64,000 bases of DNA from CAJXMH01 sp040220135 (GTDB lineage: Bacteria; Bacteroidota; Bacteroidia; Flavobacteriales_E; Vicingaceae). The stretch is taken from assembly GCA_040220135.1 (NCBI GenBank), contig JAVJTT010000020.1, forward strand, positions 248,001 through 312,000. The letters run 5' to 3'. Positions 42,920 to 52,200 of this stretch are shown here, piece after piece. The notes under the pieces are model-generated. The model had not been told where the DNA came from and made no database searches. It saw only the letters and a program-made list of their open reading frames with translations. The translations under genes and the position numbers were made by a program. How positions within the stretch are numbered: the first letter of the stretch is position 1; each line of letters begins with the position of its first letter.

Positions 42920-44119
42920 TCAGGTCGTTCTCATATTGAGGACTTCATGGTAGAGCTTCTTCATATCATTGACTAAGCGTGAGTAATGAAATTTTTCATT
43001 TACATGCGCCCAGCCTTTGCCCCCCATCTCAACTCGCAATTCTTCATCTTCAACCAGTTTTAATAACTTTTTGCTGAAAGCAGCTTGATTGTTATTTTGA
43101 ACTACAAGAGCGGTTTGGTTTGCTTTTACAATGTCTATTACACCTCCTACCCGGGTAGTTAAGATTGGCTTTGAAGAGGCTTGTGCTTCAATCAAACTTA
43201 CTGGTGTACCTTCATTAAAAGAACTTAAAGCCACTATGTCTAATCCGGCATTCACCCAATCAATTTCTTTTATCCATGAGGTGAAATGAACCGCAATACC
43301 TTCTTCCTCCGGTGCTTTCCCATTGGTATACTTTAATCCTAATGACTTGGTGTATGCTTTTAGCTTTTCAGACTCAGAGCCATCGCCAACAATAAATGCT
43401 CTAATTTTCTTTTTTGTTCTTCCAATTGTATTGGCAATAGAATCCAAAAAAAGTTGATGGTTTTTAATTGGAGCTAAACGCCCAATAATGCCAATCGCAA
43501 TTTCATCGTCTTTTAAATTAAACTTTTCTCTAAAAGATTTTCTTTTCTCTTCGCGATTAAGGTTAAATTTTTCAAGATCGAAGCCTAAGGGAATTACCGC
43601 TATTTTATTGGCCGGACAAATTTTGTGTTTCTTAAACAATTCAATCTTCTGTCGAGGGCTTATAGCTACAATTTTATCCGTTTTTAATGCCAATGCTCTT
43701 TCTATGTTTTTGTAAACATTGGTTTTTAAGGGACCAAAGTAGGAGTGAAAAACATGACCGTGAAAAGTGTGTATTAATTTAGCTTTTCCATAGGCAATTC
43801 CAGCTGAACGGCCAATGGCACCTGCCTTAGAAGCGTGAGTGTGAATGATATCGGGCTTGAAGTCTTTGATTATTTTTAACACTCTTTTATAGGCAGAGCG
43901 ATCATTTTTTATTCCGATATCTCTTTGCATCTCCTCAATAAGCCGGCCCTCAATACCTAAATCTTCTAAAATGTGCTTAGAACTTTCTTCTGTATCCTGT
44001 GCCTGACCGCCAATTAAAAGCGTTTCAAACTCAGGCTCCATGTATTTTGTAAGAAGTGCGGCGTTGAAGGTAGGTCCGCCGAGATTGAATCGATTTATTA
44101 TTCGAAGTACTCGTGGCAT
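42920..44119 (-). CDS. Glycosyltransferase family 4
   Basis: A 399-residue GT-B glycosyltransferase. The acceptor side begins RVLRIINRFNLGGPTFNAAL, with IIHTHASKAGAIGR and LIHTFHGHVFHSYFG in the N-terminal domain. The donor side has IGIIGRLAPIKNHQLFLD and EGTPVSLIEAQASSKPILTT, the E-x7-E motif. Sugar donor unknown. It lies between the Wza-like gene (gap about 50 bp) and the amidotransferase gene in locus B, and probably extends the lipid-linked unit begun by the WecA-like enzyme. Confidence 0.92.
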   Translation of the reverse strand: MPRVLRIINRFNLGGPTFNAALLTKYMEPEFETLLIGGQAQDTEESSKHILEDLGIEGRLIEEMQRDIGIKNDRSAYKRVLKIIKDFKPDIIHTHASKAGAIGRSAGIAYGKAKLIHTFHGHVFHSYFGPLKTNVYKNIERALALKTDKIVAISPRQKIELFKKHKICPANKIAVIPLGFDLEKFNLNREEKRKSFREKFNLKDDEIAIGIIGRLAPIKNHQLFLDSIANTIGRTKKKIRAFIVGDGSESEKLKAYTKSLGLKYTNGKAPEEEGIAVHFTSWIKEIDWVNAGLDIVALSSFNEGTPVSLIEAQASSKPILTTRVGGVIDIVKANQTALVVQNNNQAAFSKKLLKLVEDEELRVEMGGKGWAHVNEKFHYSRLVNDMKKLYHEVLNMRTT

Positions 44120-44161
44120 TGAATAGATTTGTCTGGTTAATCGGTTAGTTAGTCGATAAAT

Positions 44162-46057
44162 TTAGGCAATATATCTTTTCCACCACTGGTTAAAGACGAC
44201 TAATGCCCAAATGTTAGCTTGCACATCACCTGGGCTAGAAGAAGCTAATTTTGTCTTTAATTGATTTACGTAGTTTGGATTAAAGAGATTTTGTTCTTTA
44301 ATGAACTCATCAGAAAGCAAGTCCTTGTGAATCAGCTCGTGCAAATCGGTGTTAAACCACTTTAGCAAAGGCACTTCAAACCCCTGCTTGGGCCTGTTGT
44401 AGAGCTCTTCGGGTAAATACTTGCGGGCCGCATCTTGTACAAGGCGCTTTTTCATTTTACTATTAATCTTGTAAGAAGATGATAGGCTAAAAGCAAAATT
44501 GACCAAGCGATGGTCTAAAAAGGGCGTTCTTACTTCTAAGCTATTGCCCATGGACATTAAATCAACTTTTCGCAACATATCACTAAGTAATACCAAGCGC
44601 ACATCGGTTAGCAGTACATCATTAAAGTCTTGACTTTTGTGCAGACTATTTAAAAGTTGATTTTTACGGTTATGGTAGACTTCTGCCTTGGCCTTTTTGA
44701 CCATTAAATTTGCTGCATCTGCCTCCTTCATTAAGCTGGCCCAAAGCCAATAACGTTCCGCTGCATCCATTTCTGAACCCTCTGAAAACTTTTTCAGTTT
44801 TCTAAAAAGGTTGCCAACTTTGCTATTTCTCGATTGTGGAAAGAAGTCCCAAACTGGCTTCATTTTCCTAACTAATTGTTGCTTTAAGCCGCTTTGCCGA
44901 ACCATAAACTCTCCCATGTGCTTATGGTAGCCTGAAAAAACTTCGTCGGCTCCATCCCCGGAAAGCGAAACTTTTACATGTTTGGCCGTTTCTCTACTTA
45001 AGGCATTAACCGCCAAGGCAGATGAATCTGCAAAGGGCTCGTCGATGTAATCTAGGGTATGGTGTAAACTTTCTAAAAGGTCATTTTGCCCGAGCTTAAA
45101 AAGGTGGTGATTAGTCTTGTACTTTTTCGCCACTAAATTGGCATAATGTGTTTCATCGAAATGAGGTTCATCTTTAAAACCAATGGAAAAAGTATTTAAG
45201 CGATCTACTTTTTTTGCCGCTAAGGCTGTTATCAAAGAAGAGTCTATGCCTCCACTTAAAAAAGTTCCTAAGGGTACGTCTGATACTAACCGTTGCTCTA
45301 CTGATTGGTCTAAAAGTTCAATAAACTTATTTTGGGCAGATTCATAGTCTAGATCCGAATAATTCCCATCTTCTGGAGGGTAAGGGATTTGGTAATAAGG
45401 TATTTTTTGAATTCGATTATCTGCGTCTACTTTTAAATACTGTCCGGGTTCAAGCTTCTTTACTTCTTTAAAGATGGAATGTGGTTCTGGAATGTAGTTA
45501 AGTTGCAGGTAGGTGAAAATTGAAGAATGATCAAGTTCTTTGGAAATATTAAATTCCATCAAAGCCTTCATTTCCGAAGCAAAGATCAAACGATCTTTGT
45601 CTTTGCAGTAGAGTAGTGGTTTTATGCCAAATCGGTCTCTTGCAATAAGCGCTGTTTCCTCTTCTTGATCATAAATGGCCAGGGCAAAAAAACCATCAAG
45701 TTTATTTAAAAAAGAGGTTCCAAATTGTAAAAAAGCATGTAAAAGAACTTCTGTATCGCTGCTTGTTTTAAAGCTGTGCCCCTTTGATTTTAATTCTTCC
45801 CTTAGATTTTTGTAATTGTAAATTTCTCCATTAAAAACCATCTGATACCTTCCGCTTGGATCCTGAAAGGGTTGATTTGCCGAATCTGTAGTATCAATAA
45901 TAGAAAGCCTTCGATGGCCTAATGCAGCTTTGGCAAAAGATTTAATTCCCACTGCATCAGGACCTCTTTTTTCAAGTCGTTGGGTTGCAGATTCTAAGCG
46001 CTCTTTTTCATTTAGTTCAAGAACTCGATTTGATATGATTCCACTAATCCCGCACAT
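44162..46057 (-). CDS. asnB: Asparagine synthase (glutamine-hydrolysing) family amidotransferase
   Basis: A 631-residue class II amidotransferase. Cys2 of MCGISGIIS is the glutaminase nucleophile; HRRLSIIDTTDSANQPF and VFNGEIYNYKNLREEL complete that domain (residues ~1-210). The synthetase domain has the ATP PP-loop FLSGGIDSSLITALAA and SLSGDGADEVFSGYHKH. It could make asparagine, but paralogues inside polysaccharide loci often amidate sugar acids or peptides. The location between a GT4 gene and DUF423 fits that role; this is inference. The start overlaps the DUF423 gene by 14 bp. Confidence 0.88.
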   Translation of the reverse strand: MCGISGIISNRVLELNEKERLESATQRLEKRGPDAVGIKSFAKAALGHRRLSIIDTTDSANQPFQDPSGRYQMVFNGEIYNYKNLREELKSKGHSFKTSSDTEVLLHAFLQFGTSFLNKLDGFFALAIYDQEEETALIARDRFGIKPLLYCKDKDRLIFASEMKALMEFNISKELDHSSIFTYLQLNYIPEPHSIFKEVKKLEPGQYLKVDADNRIQKIPYYQIPYPPEDGNYSDLDYESAQNKFIELLDQSVEQRLVSDVPLGTFLSGGIDSSLITALAAKKVDRLNTFSIGFKDEPHFDETHYANLVAKKYKTNHHLFKLGQNDLLESLHHTLDYIDEPFADSSALAVNALSRETAKHVKVSLSGDGADEVFSGYHKHMGEFMVRQSGLKQQLVRKMKPVWDFFPQSRNSKVGNLFRKLKKFSEGSEMDAAERYWLWASLMKEADAANLMVKKAKAEVYHNRKNQLLNSLHKSQDFNDVLLTDVRLVLLSDMLRKVDLMSMGNSLEVRTPFLDHRLVNFAFSLSSSYKINSKMKKRLVQDAARKYLPEELYNRPKQGFEVPLLKWFNTDLHELIHKDLLSDEFIKEQNLFNPNYVNQLKTKLASSSPGDVQANIWALVVFNQWWKRYIA

Positions 46058-46448
46058 CCTTCAAGTTTTCTTTTGGCAGCTTAAAAGCCTTAACAATTAA
46101 AACAGCCCAAGCTATAATTAATAAGGTTCCTCCAATAGGTGTAATAGGTCCTAAAAATGAAACATCCCCCACAGGCAATATGGCTCGGCAACTTAGCAAG
46201 TAAATAGAGAAACTAAATAAAAGCGTGCCGCTTACGATAAGACTTAAAATAGATTTGTTAGTAAATCTTTTTTGGTGCGATAAAACAAGCAACAAGATAG
46301 CATGATACATTTGATAACGCACTCCAGTTTTAAAGCTATCTAGTTGGTCAACCGTAAGTTGATTTTCCAAAGCGTGGGCTCCTAAAGCACCTAAAATAAC
46401 GGCTACAAAACCAAATGAAAATCCCCAGATTAGAAAAGTCCGATTCAT
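46044..46448 (-). CDS. DUF423 family membrane protein
   Basis: A 134-residue protein with four predicted helices. WGFSFGFVAVILGALGAHAL followed by FKTGVRYQMYHAILLLVLSH and LGPITPIGGTLLIIAWAVL is the DUF423 pattern. Function unknown. It begins polysaccharide locus B: its ATG lies 4 bp after a perfect -7 box (46453-46460) and the amidotransferase overlaps its end by 14 bp. Confidence 0.92.
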   Translation of the reverse strand: MNRTFLIWGFSFGFVAVILGALGAHALENQLTVDQLDSFKTGVRYQMYHAILLLVLSHQKRFTNKSILSLIVSGTLLFSFSIYLLSCRAILPVGDVSFLGPITPIGGTLLIIAWAVLIVKAFKLPKENLKDVRD

Positions 46449-46452
46449 TTTT

Positions 46453-46460
46453 CAAATGTA
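46453..46460 (-). promoter_or_regulatory. -7 promoter box directly before the DUF423 gene (leaderless candidate)
   Basis: Minus-strand TACATTTG exactly fits TAnnTTTG and is separated from the ATG by only AAAA. It could drive the whole leftward locus B from a transcript that starts at the AUG. Confidence 0.5.
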
Positions 46461-46483
46461 AGCAAGCATCTTTATTCTTTGGG

Positions 46484-46514
46484 TTGACAAGGGATATTAA
46501 AAGCCCTAATTTGG
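46484..46514 (+). promoter_or_regulatory. Candidate promoter of the saccharopine-dehydrogenase-like gene
   Basis: TTG at 46484-46486, 20 bases, then TAATTTGG at 46507-46514. Spacing is close to the 19-base Bacteroidota norm. The start codon is 20 bases further on. Confidence 0.45.
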
Positions 46515-46533
46515 AGCCTTTCAAAATAAGTAT

Positions 46534-47868
46534 ATGAAAAGAATTCTTCTAATAGGAGCAGGCCGTTCAACTGCAAGTTTGATTGAATATTTAAAAAAGG
46601 AATCACCTAAGCAAGATTGGAGAATCACCATTGTGGATCGTGAAATTGAAAGGGTAGAAGAGGAAACAGCGGAGCATGAGCGCATTAGTACGCAAGCTTT
46701 TGATGTAAACAACAGTGAAGAACGTAAAGCTTTGATCAACTCACATGATTTGGCGATTTCAATGCTTCCGGCTCGCATGCATATTGAAGTAGCAAAAGAC
46801 TGCATATACTTTAAGAAGAATATGGTAACCGCCTCTTATGTTTCCGATGAAATGAGAGCCTTGGAACAAGAGGCAATTGAGGCGGGTGTGATCATTATGA
46901 ATGAAATTGGGGTAGATCCGGGAATTGATCACCTTTCTGCTATGAAAGTGATCGATGAGATTAAAGACCAAGGGGGAAAATTAGAGGGGTTTGAATCATT
47001 TACCGGCGGTTTGGTTGCACCAGAAAGCGATGATAATCCGTGGAATTATAAGTTCACCTGGAACCCTCGAAATGTGGTTTTGGCCGGACAAGGCGGAGCC
47101 GTTAAGTTTATTCAAGAAGGAACTTATAAGTACATTCCTTACCACAAATTATTTCGACGAACAGAGCTAATTGATATCGATGATTATGGGATGTTTGAGG
47201 GAATCGCTAACCGAGACTCTTTAAAGTATCGTTCAGTTTATAATTTGGAGGATATTAGTACCATGTACCGAGGAACATTACGTAGACCCGGTTACTGCAG
47301 AGCTTGGGACGCCTTTGTGCAATTGGGGGCCACTGATGATAGTTACACCCTACCCAATTCTGAAGACATGACCTTTAGGGAGTTTATCAACCTTTTCTTG
47401 CCCTATAATCCAACTGATTCAGTTGAATTAAAATTGAGACACTACTTAAACCTAGCGCACGATGAAATAGAATTGTTTGAAAAACTTAAATGGCTTGATA
47501 TTTTCGAAGAAATTCCGGTTGGACTTAAGAATGCAAGCCCCGCCCAAGTACTTCAAAAGATTCTAGAAAGAAAGTGGACTCTTTCTCCTGAAGACAAGGA
47601 TATGATTGTGATGTGGCATAAGTTTAATTATAAATTAAATGGAAAGGATTACGAAAAGCACTCTTCCATGGTAATCAAAGGGAAGAACACCAAAGAAACA
47701 GCCATGGCCATGACAGTTGGTTATCCGGTTGCCATTGCTACCAAAATGATCCTGTCTGATGTGATCAAAACTCCAGGCGTGCATATTCCAATAAAAAAAG
47801 AAATGTATCAGCCGATTTTGAAAGAGTTGGAGGAGTATGGAGTTAGCTTTAAAGAGAAGTTAGTCTAA
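46534..47868 (+). CDS. Saccharopine dehydrogenase family protein
   Basis: A 444-residue NAD(P)-dependent protein. The N-terminal Rossmann fold shows RILLIGAGRSTASLIEYLKK and WRITIVDREIERVEEE; AISMLPARMHIEVAKDCI and MNEIGVDPGIDHLSAMKVI are hallmarks of saccharopine dehydrogenases. The C-terminal catalytic domain covers residues ~125-440. In fungi the enzyme takes part in lysine synthesis; in bacteria similar proteins act in lysine breakdown or are uncharacterised. No lysine ketoglutarate reductase is nearby. It stands alone between divergent and convergent neighbours. Confidence 0.87.
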   Translation: MKRILLIGAGRSTASLIEYLKKESPKQDWRITIVDREIERVEEETAEHERISTQAFDVNNSEERKALINSHDLAISMLPARMHIEVAKDCIYFKKNMVTASYVSDEMRALEQEAIEAGVIIMNEIGVDPGIDHLSAMKVIDEIKDQGGKLEGFESFTGGLVAPESDDNPWNYKFTWNPRNVVLAGQGGAVKFIQEGTYKYIPYHKLFRRTELIDIDDYGMFEGIANRDSLKYRSVYNLEDISTMYRGTLRRPGYCRAWDAFVQLGATDDSYTLPNSEDMTFREFINLFLPYNPTDSVELKLRHYLNLAHDEIELFEKLKWLDIFEEIPVGLKNASPAQVLQKILERKWTLSPEDKDMIVMWHKFNYKLNGKDYEKHSSMVIKGKNTKETAMAMTVGYPVAIATKMILSDVIKTPGVHIPIKKEMYQPILKELEEYGVSFKEKLV

Positions 47869-47872
47869 GTTG

Positions 47873-48484
47873 CTACTTTACCTTTAAATTCAATACTTTT
47901 TGACCTTCGATAAAGCCTTCAATTTGGTCATTTTTATTGATCTTGCCAACCCCTGCTGGTGTGCCCGTAAAAATGAGGTCTCCGATTTTTAAGGTAAAAA
48001 ATTGAGAGACATAAGCAATTAGCTGATCAATGTTAAACAACATATCAGCGGTGTTTCCAACTTGTTTTTCTTCTGCGTTAATCAAACAAGTGAACTTTAA
48101 TTTGTTGAGGTCTGGAAATTCTTCTTTATCCATTAGTTTTCCAATTGGAGCAGAGCCATCGAAAGCCTTCGCTTTTTCCCATGGCAAGCCTTTATCTTTT
48201 AATTCTTGCTGCATGTCACGCGCCGTAAAGTCTATTCCCAAAGTAATTTGATTGTAATACTTGTGGGCAAACTTTTCTGCTATGTGTTTGCCAATGCGGT
48301 CAATTCTGACTACCAGCTCTGTTTCAAAATGAACATTTGATGAAAAATCGGGAAGAAAAAAAGGTTGACGTTTTGGTAAAATTGCCGTATCTGGCTTTAG
48401 AAAGATGACCGGTTCTTTGGGTACTTCATTCTTCAGTTCCTTAGCGTGATCGGCATAATTTCTACCAACGCAAATAATCTTCAT
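47873..48484 (-). CDS. Fumarylacetoacetate hydrolase family protein
   Basis: A 203-residue enzyme of the FAH/2-hydroxyhepta-diene-dioate isomerase fold. ICVGRNYADHAKEL opens the protein; FETELVVRIDRIG supplies metal-binding Glu residues, and GIDFTARDMQQ and LIFTGTPAGVGKI complete the active site. Small FAH proteins of this type hydrolyse acylpyruvates or decarboxylate oxaloacetate; the actual substrate is unknown. It follows the exonuclease gene by 9 bp in the PorE-like operon and ends 4 bp from the convergent saccharopine-dehydrogenase-like gene. Confidence 0.92.
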   Translation of the reverse strand: MKIICVGRNYADHAKELKNEVPKEPVIFLKPDTAILPKRQPFFLPDFSSNVHFETELVVRIDRIGKHIAEKFAHKYYNQITLGIDFTARDMQQELKDKGLPWEKAKAFDGSAPIGKLMDKEEFPDLNKLKFTCLINAEEKQVGNTADMLFNIDQLIAYVSQFFTLKIGDLIFTGTPAGVGKINKNDQIEGFIEGQKVLNLKVK

Positions 48485-48493
48485 AAGAAGCTG

Positions 48494-49261
48494 TTACTGG
48501 TTAAAAGACTTTAGTTTGATAGCAGTAAGCACTTTCTTGGTGTAGAGGGGAAAGTCACCATCCATCATCCAAGCATAATAAGAAGGTTGTTTTTCTAGAA
48601 TTTCGGTAACAGCTTTCCCTTTGTGTTTACCAAAATTAAAAACCTCAATTCCATCTTCATTGTAAACAATGCGACCCATCAAATCAACGGTCTTATTTCG
48701 TTGAGAAAATTCGGCTAAAAAGTCGACGTCATTTTCAAGATCTTCGTATTTCTCGATTTGAGATTCAAGTACTTCGTAAGTTGCTTTAATGTCAGCCTCT
48801 GCGCTATGAGCATCAATAAGTTCTTTACCGCAGTAGAATTTATAGGCTGCAACAAGCGTTCTTTGTTCCATCTTGTGGAAGATGTTCTGCACATCAACCA
48901 AATTTCTGTTGCTAATTTCAAAGTCCACACCTACTCTTAAAAACTCCTCTACTAATAAAGGCACATCAAACTTATTGGAGTTGAAACCGGCTAAATCACT
49001 ATTGCCAATAAATTTTGCCAAGCTTTTAGCTAATGCCTTAAAAGTAGGTTCATCTTTTACATCTTCATCGTAGATTCCATGAATTTCAGAAGATTCTTTT
49101 GGAATGGGCATCTCCGGGTTCACACGTCGGGTCTTAACCTCTTTCTTCCCATCGGGATGTAACTTCATAATCGATATCTCTACAATTCGATCTTTAGCTA
49201 CATCTACACCGGTGGTTTCTAAGTCAAAAAAGACGATGGGTTTCTTTAGCTTTAAATTCAT
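48494..49261 (-). CDS. 3'-5' exonuclease (DnaQ/DEDDh type) with DUF3820-like tail
   Basis: A 255-residue exonuclease. ExoI motif FFDLETTGVDVAKDRIVEIS (first Asp and Glu), ExoII in LAGFNSNKFDVPLLVEE, and ExoIII in DAHSAEADIKATYEVL with His and Asp are intact. The C-terminal part (residues ~205-255) contains FNFGKHKGKAVTEILEKQPS and YYAWMMDGDFP, resembling DUF3820. It may be a repair or RNA-processing exonuclease rather than the replicative proofreading subunit, which lacks this tail. It starts 5 bp after the PorE-like gene. Confidence 0.92.
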   Translation of the reverse strand: MNLKLKKPIVFFDLETTGVDVAKDRIVEISIMKLHPDGKKEVKTRRVNPEMPIPKESSEIHGIYDEDVKDEPTFKALAKSLAKFIGNSDLAGFNSNKFDVPLLVEEFLRVGVDFEISNRNLVDVQNIFHKMEQRTLVAAYKFYCGKELIDAHSAEADIKATYEVLESQIEKYEDLENDVDFLAEFSQRNKTVDLMGRIVYNEDGIEVFNFGKHKGKAVTEILEKQPSYYAWMMDGDFPLYTKKVLTAIKLKSFNQ

Positions 49262-49266
49262 ATACG

Positions 49267-52200
49267 CTATTTCACAAAGATTCTAACATATTGATACTTT
49301 TCGTAGGTGCTTCGATTAGTGTCATAGTCGCCCTTGTATTCAGGCCCTGTAATCAAAGTGTTGATGTCAACAAAGTTGTATTGGTCTTCTTTTATCCCTT
49401 TTTCTTTAAAAATAGTTTCCAACAAACGTTTTGTGTCGTAAGCTCTTCGCTTGGTTAGAATGCTATTTGTTTTCCACGTCTTTGTTGGCACTTTTGATGC
49501 ACTAGATGTAATCATAATGTCAGCATATCCGCGGTATTCAACCAATTTAGCGATATCATTTATAAAAGCAACAAATTTTTCGTTTTGCTTACTAATGTCT
49601 TTTGCATTGTAGATAAAATAGCGCTGGAAGTAAGCAATCACCCCTTTCAACTCTTCAGGTCGAGGGTAAGTCTCTTGGAAATCCTCTTCGGCTTCAACAT
49701 TTAAGGTATAAGATCTCAAGCCATCGAAAGGTAATGGACGGTATTCAAAAACCCCTTCATCAACCCGCTTAAACTTAAACTCTTTCCCTTCGGTATTTAC
49801 AATCACAATTTCAGATTGATCTGGATAATCGGCTTCGTAAATGATGCGATAAGTTTGATCGGCTTCTAACTTTTGGTAATTAAACTCTTCAACTTTATCT
49901 GTTGTTTCCTCTTGCAAAAGATCGTTGTTGTTTACGTTAACCAATCTAACATTGTATAGTGGCTCATAAATGTAGAGTCCTTCACCAATTTTTCTAAAGG
50001 GCATTAACTCAAAGTCTTCATTAGCAACCACTAGTTTTAGATCTTCCGGATAATCTCCCTCAAATTGGATGTAATAAGTTTTGTTTAGGTTCAAGTCCAT
50101 GAAGTTGAACTTTCCTAAACTATCTGTTGAAGCAGAGTTAAGCAAGTCTTGCTCATAACTTAGAAGCAGAACTTTAAGTCCGATGATTGGGTATTCGTTT
50201 TCGTCGGTTACCGCGCCTTCAATGTCAGACAAGGCAGCTACAGGTGTGCCGGCTGGATAAGCTTTCGGGGTGTAAACATAAACCCCTTCCTCAACCTTTT
50301 TAAAGCTCAACTCTTCACCCTCTTGATTGGTTAATAAAATCTCTGGATCCTCGGGGAAGTCACCTTCAAAAATAATGCGGTATTTTTTATCTAGGTCGAG
50401 TTTTTCAAAATTGAATTCGCCCACTTCGTCGGTTGTTTCTTCTCGCAAGGTTTCTTGCTCTTCATCTTCTAATCTAACATTTAAACCCGCTAGTGGATTG
50501 TTGTCTTTTTTTACAACACCTGCAATTTTTTCTTCACCGAGTTTGTAGTACTCATTAGGGAATAGGGAGGGTACAAAAATATGAGTTGAATCATCGAGGC
50601 GCTCAAAGGTTAACACTTCTCCTTTATCATTTTTTAAGTCAATCTCATAATCTGTAATAGGGTTGTCTTTGTTCGTAATTACCCTTATTAGGTAGGTTTT
50701 TGTTGGGTCTAGCTTGGCAAAATCAAAAACTCCCACATCATCAGTTTCTGTTTTTTGCAGGAGGTCTTCTTGTTCATTCAAAAGCAATATTTTAATGCTA
50801 TCAAGCGGCTTTCCAGCTTGTTTAATACCACCAGTTATGTTTGCAAGTGCAAGTGGAGCTGGAGATATTTTTCCTAAGCCTTTACCCACTCGCACCGGTT
50901 TTAGCTTAATTTCTTTGTAAATTTCTTGGTAATTGGCATTTGCCGGAACATAAATGTCTTCTTCATAGGTTTCGTAAGCTGCGGCTTCATACATGAAGTG
51001 GTAACTTTTGTTAGGCTCTAAAATCGCAGAAAACTGTCCGTCTCTCGCTCTTGGGGTATAAGAACCGACTAACCTGCCGGTTTCGTTATCGGTAATGGTT
51101 ACGGCTGCTCCAGCAGGTGGAACACGTCGATCAATAAAAGTAAACTCACCACGATAGAGCGTGAGTGCTTTTTCTTCTGCCTCAATTAATTCAAGCATGT
51201 AGATGTCCTTTTCGCCATATCCATCTTCCTTAAAAGAAGAGAAATAAGCTCTTTTTCCGTCTGGAGAAGTAACAAGAAAGACATCATCATCAACTGAATT
51301 AATGGGGTAGCCAAGGTTCGTTGGCTCTGTCCAGCCTGAATCGGTTAGGGTACTGTACATAAAGTCATATCCGCCTATGCTTTGATGTCCATTTGAACTA
51401 AAATACATGGTTTTACCATCAGGGTGCATGAAAACACCGTCTTCATCAAACTTTGAGTTCAAAACAGCCCCAGCATTTTGCGAAAGAGCCCATTTCCCGG
51501 TAGGTAACATTCGGCAGTAGTAAATATCTTTTCCACCCAATCCTCCGTCACGATCACTCACAAAGTAAAGCATTTTGCCGTCTGGGCTAATGGTAACATG
51601 CGTTTCGTAAGCATCTGAATTAATATCAGAACCTAACTTTTCAGGCTCTGACCATATTTCATAACCAGAAGAATCGTACTCAAAAGTACTCTTGTATAAC
51701 TCTCCATTCCCATTAATGTCCTTATAAATAAAAAGGGTTTGTCCATCAATCGATAAGTTTACGGTTGCTTCATGCCCGGGTGTATTAATGTTCAATGGAG
51801 CAGGTTCTTGCCATTCATTATCTACAAAATAAGAAACGTAAATGTCTTCGAACATCATACCATCTTGAGGGTCGTAGATTTCGTAGTTAGAACTGTCCTC
51901 CCTTAACCTTCTAGAGGTAAAATAGATGGTAGATTCGTCAATTGTGATCACTGGACTAAAATCCGGGTAAAAGCCATTGATTTTTCCACCTAGATTCTTG
52001 GTCTTAACTTTTACGGGATTTTGCATGGCCTTCTTTGCAAAATGACACATGCTTTTTTCTCTTTCAACTGCATTCCACAAATAGTGATTTTCGTTGATGT
52101 ATGTTTCAAACTTATTGAAGCTCTCTTCTGCATCGCTAAATTGGTAATCCAAATGTTGGGCTTTTCCTAGGTAGTACCAAGCATCTACAGGTGCCTTTTT

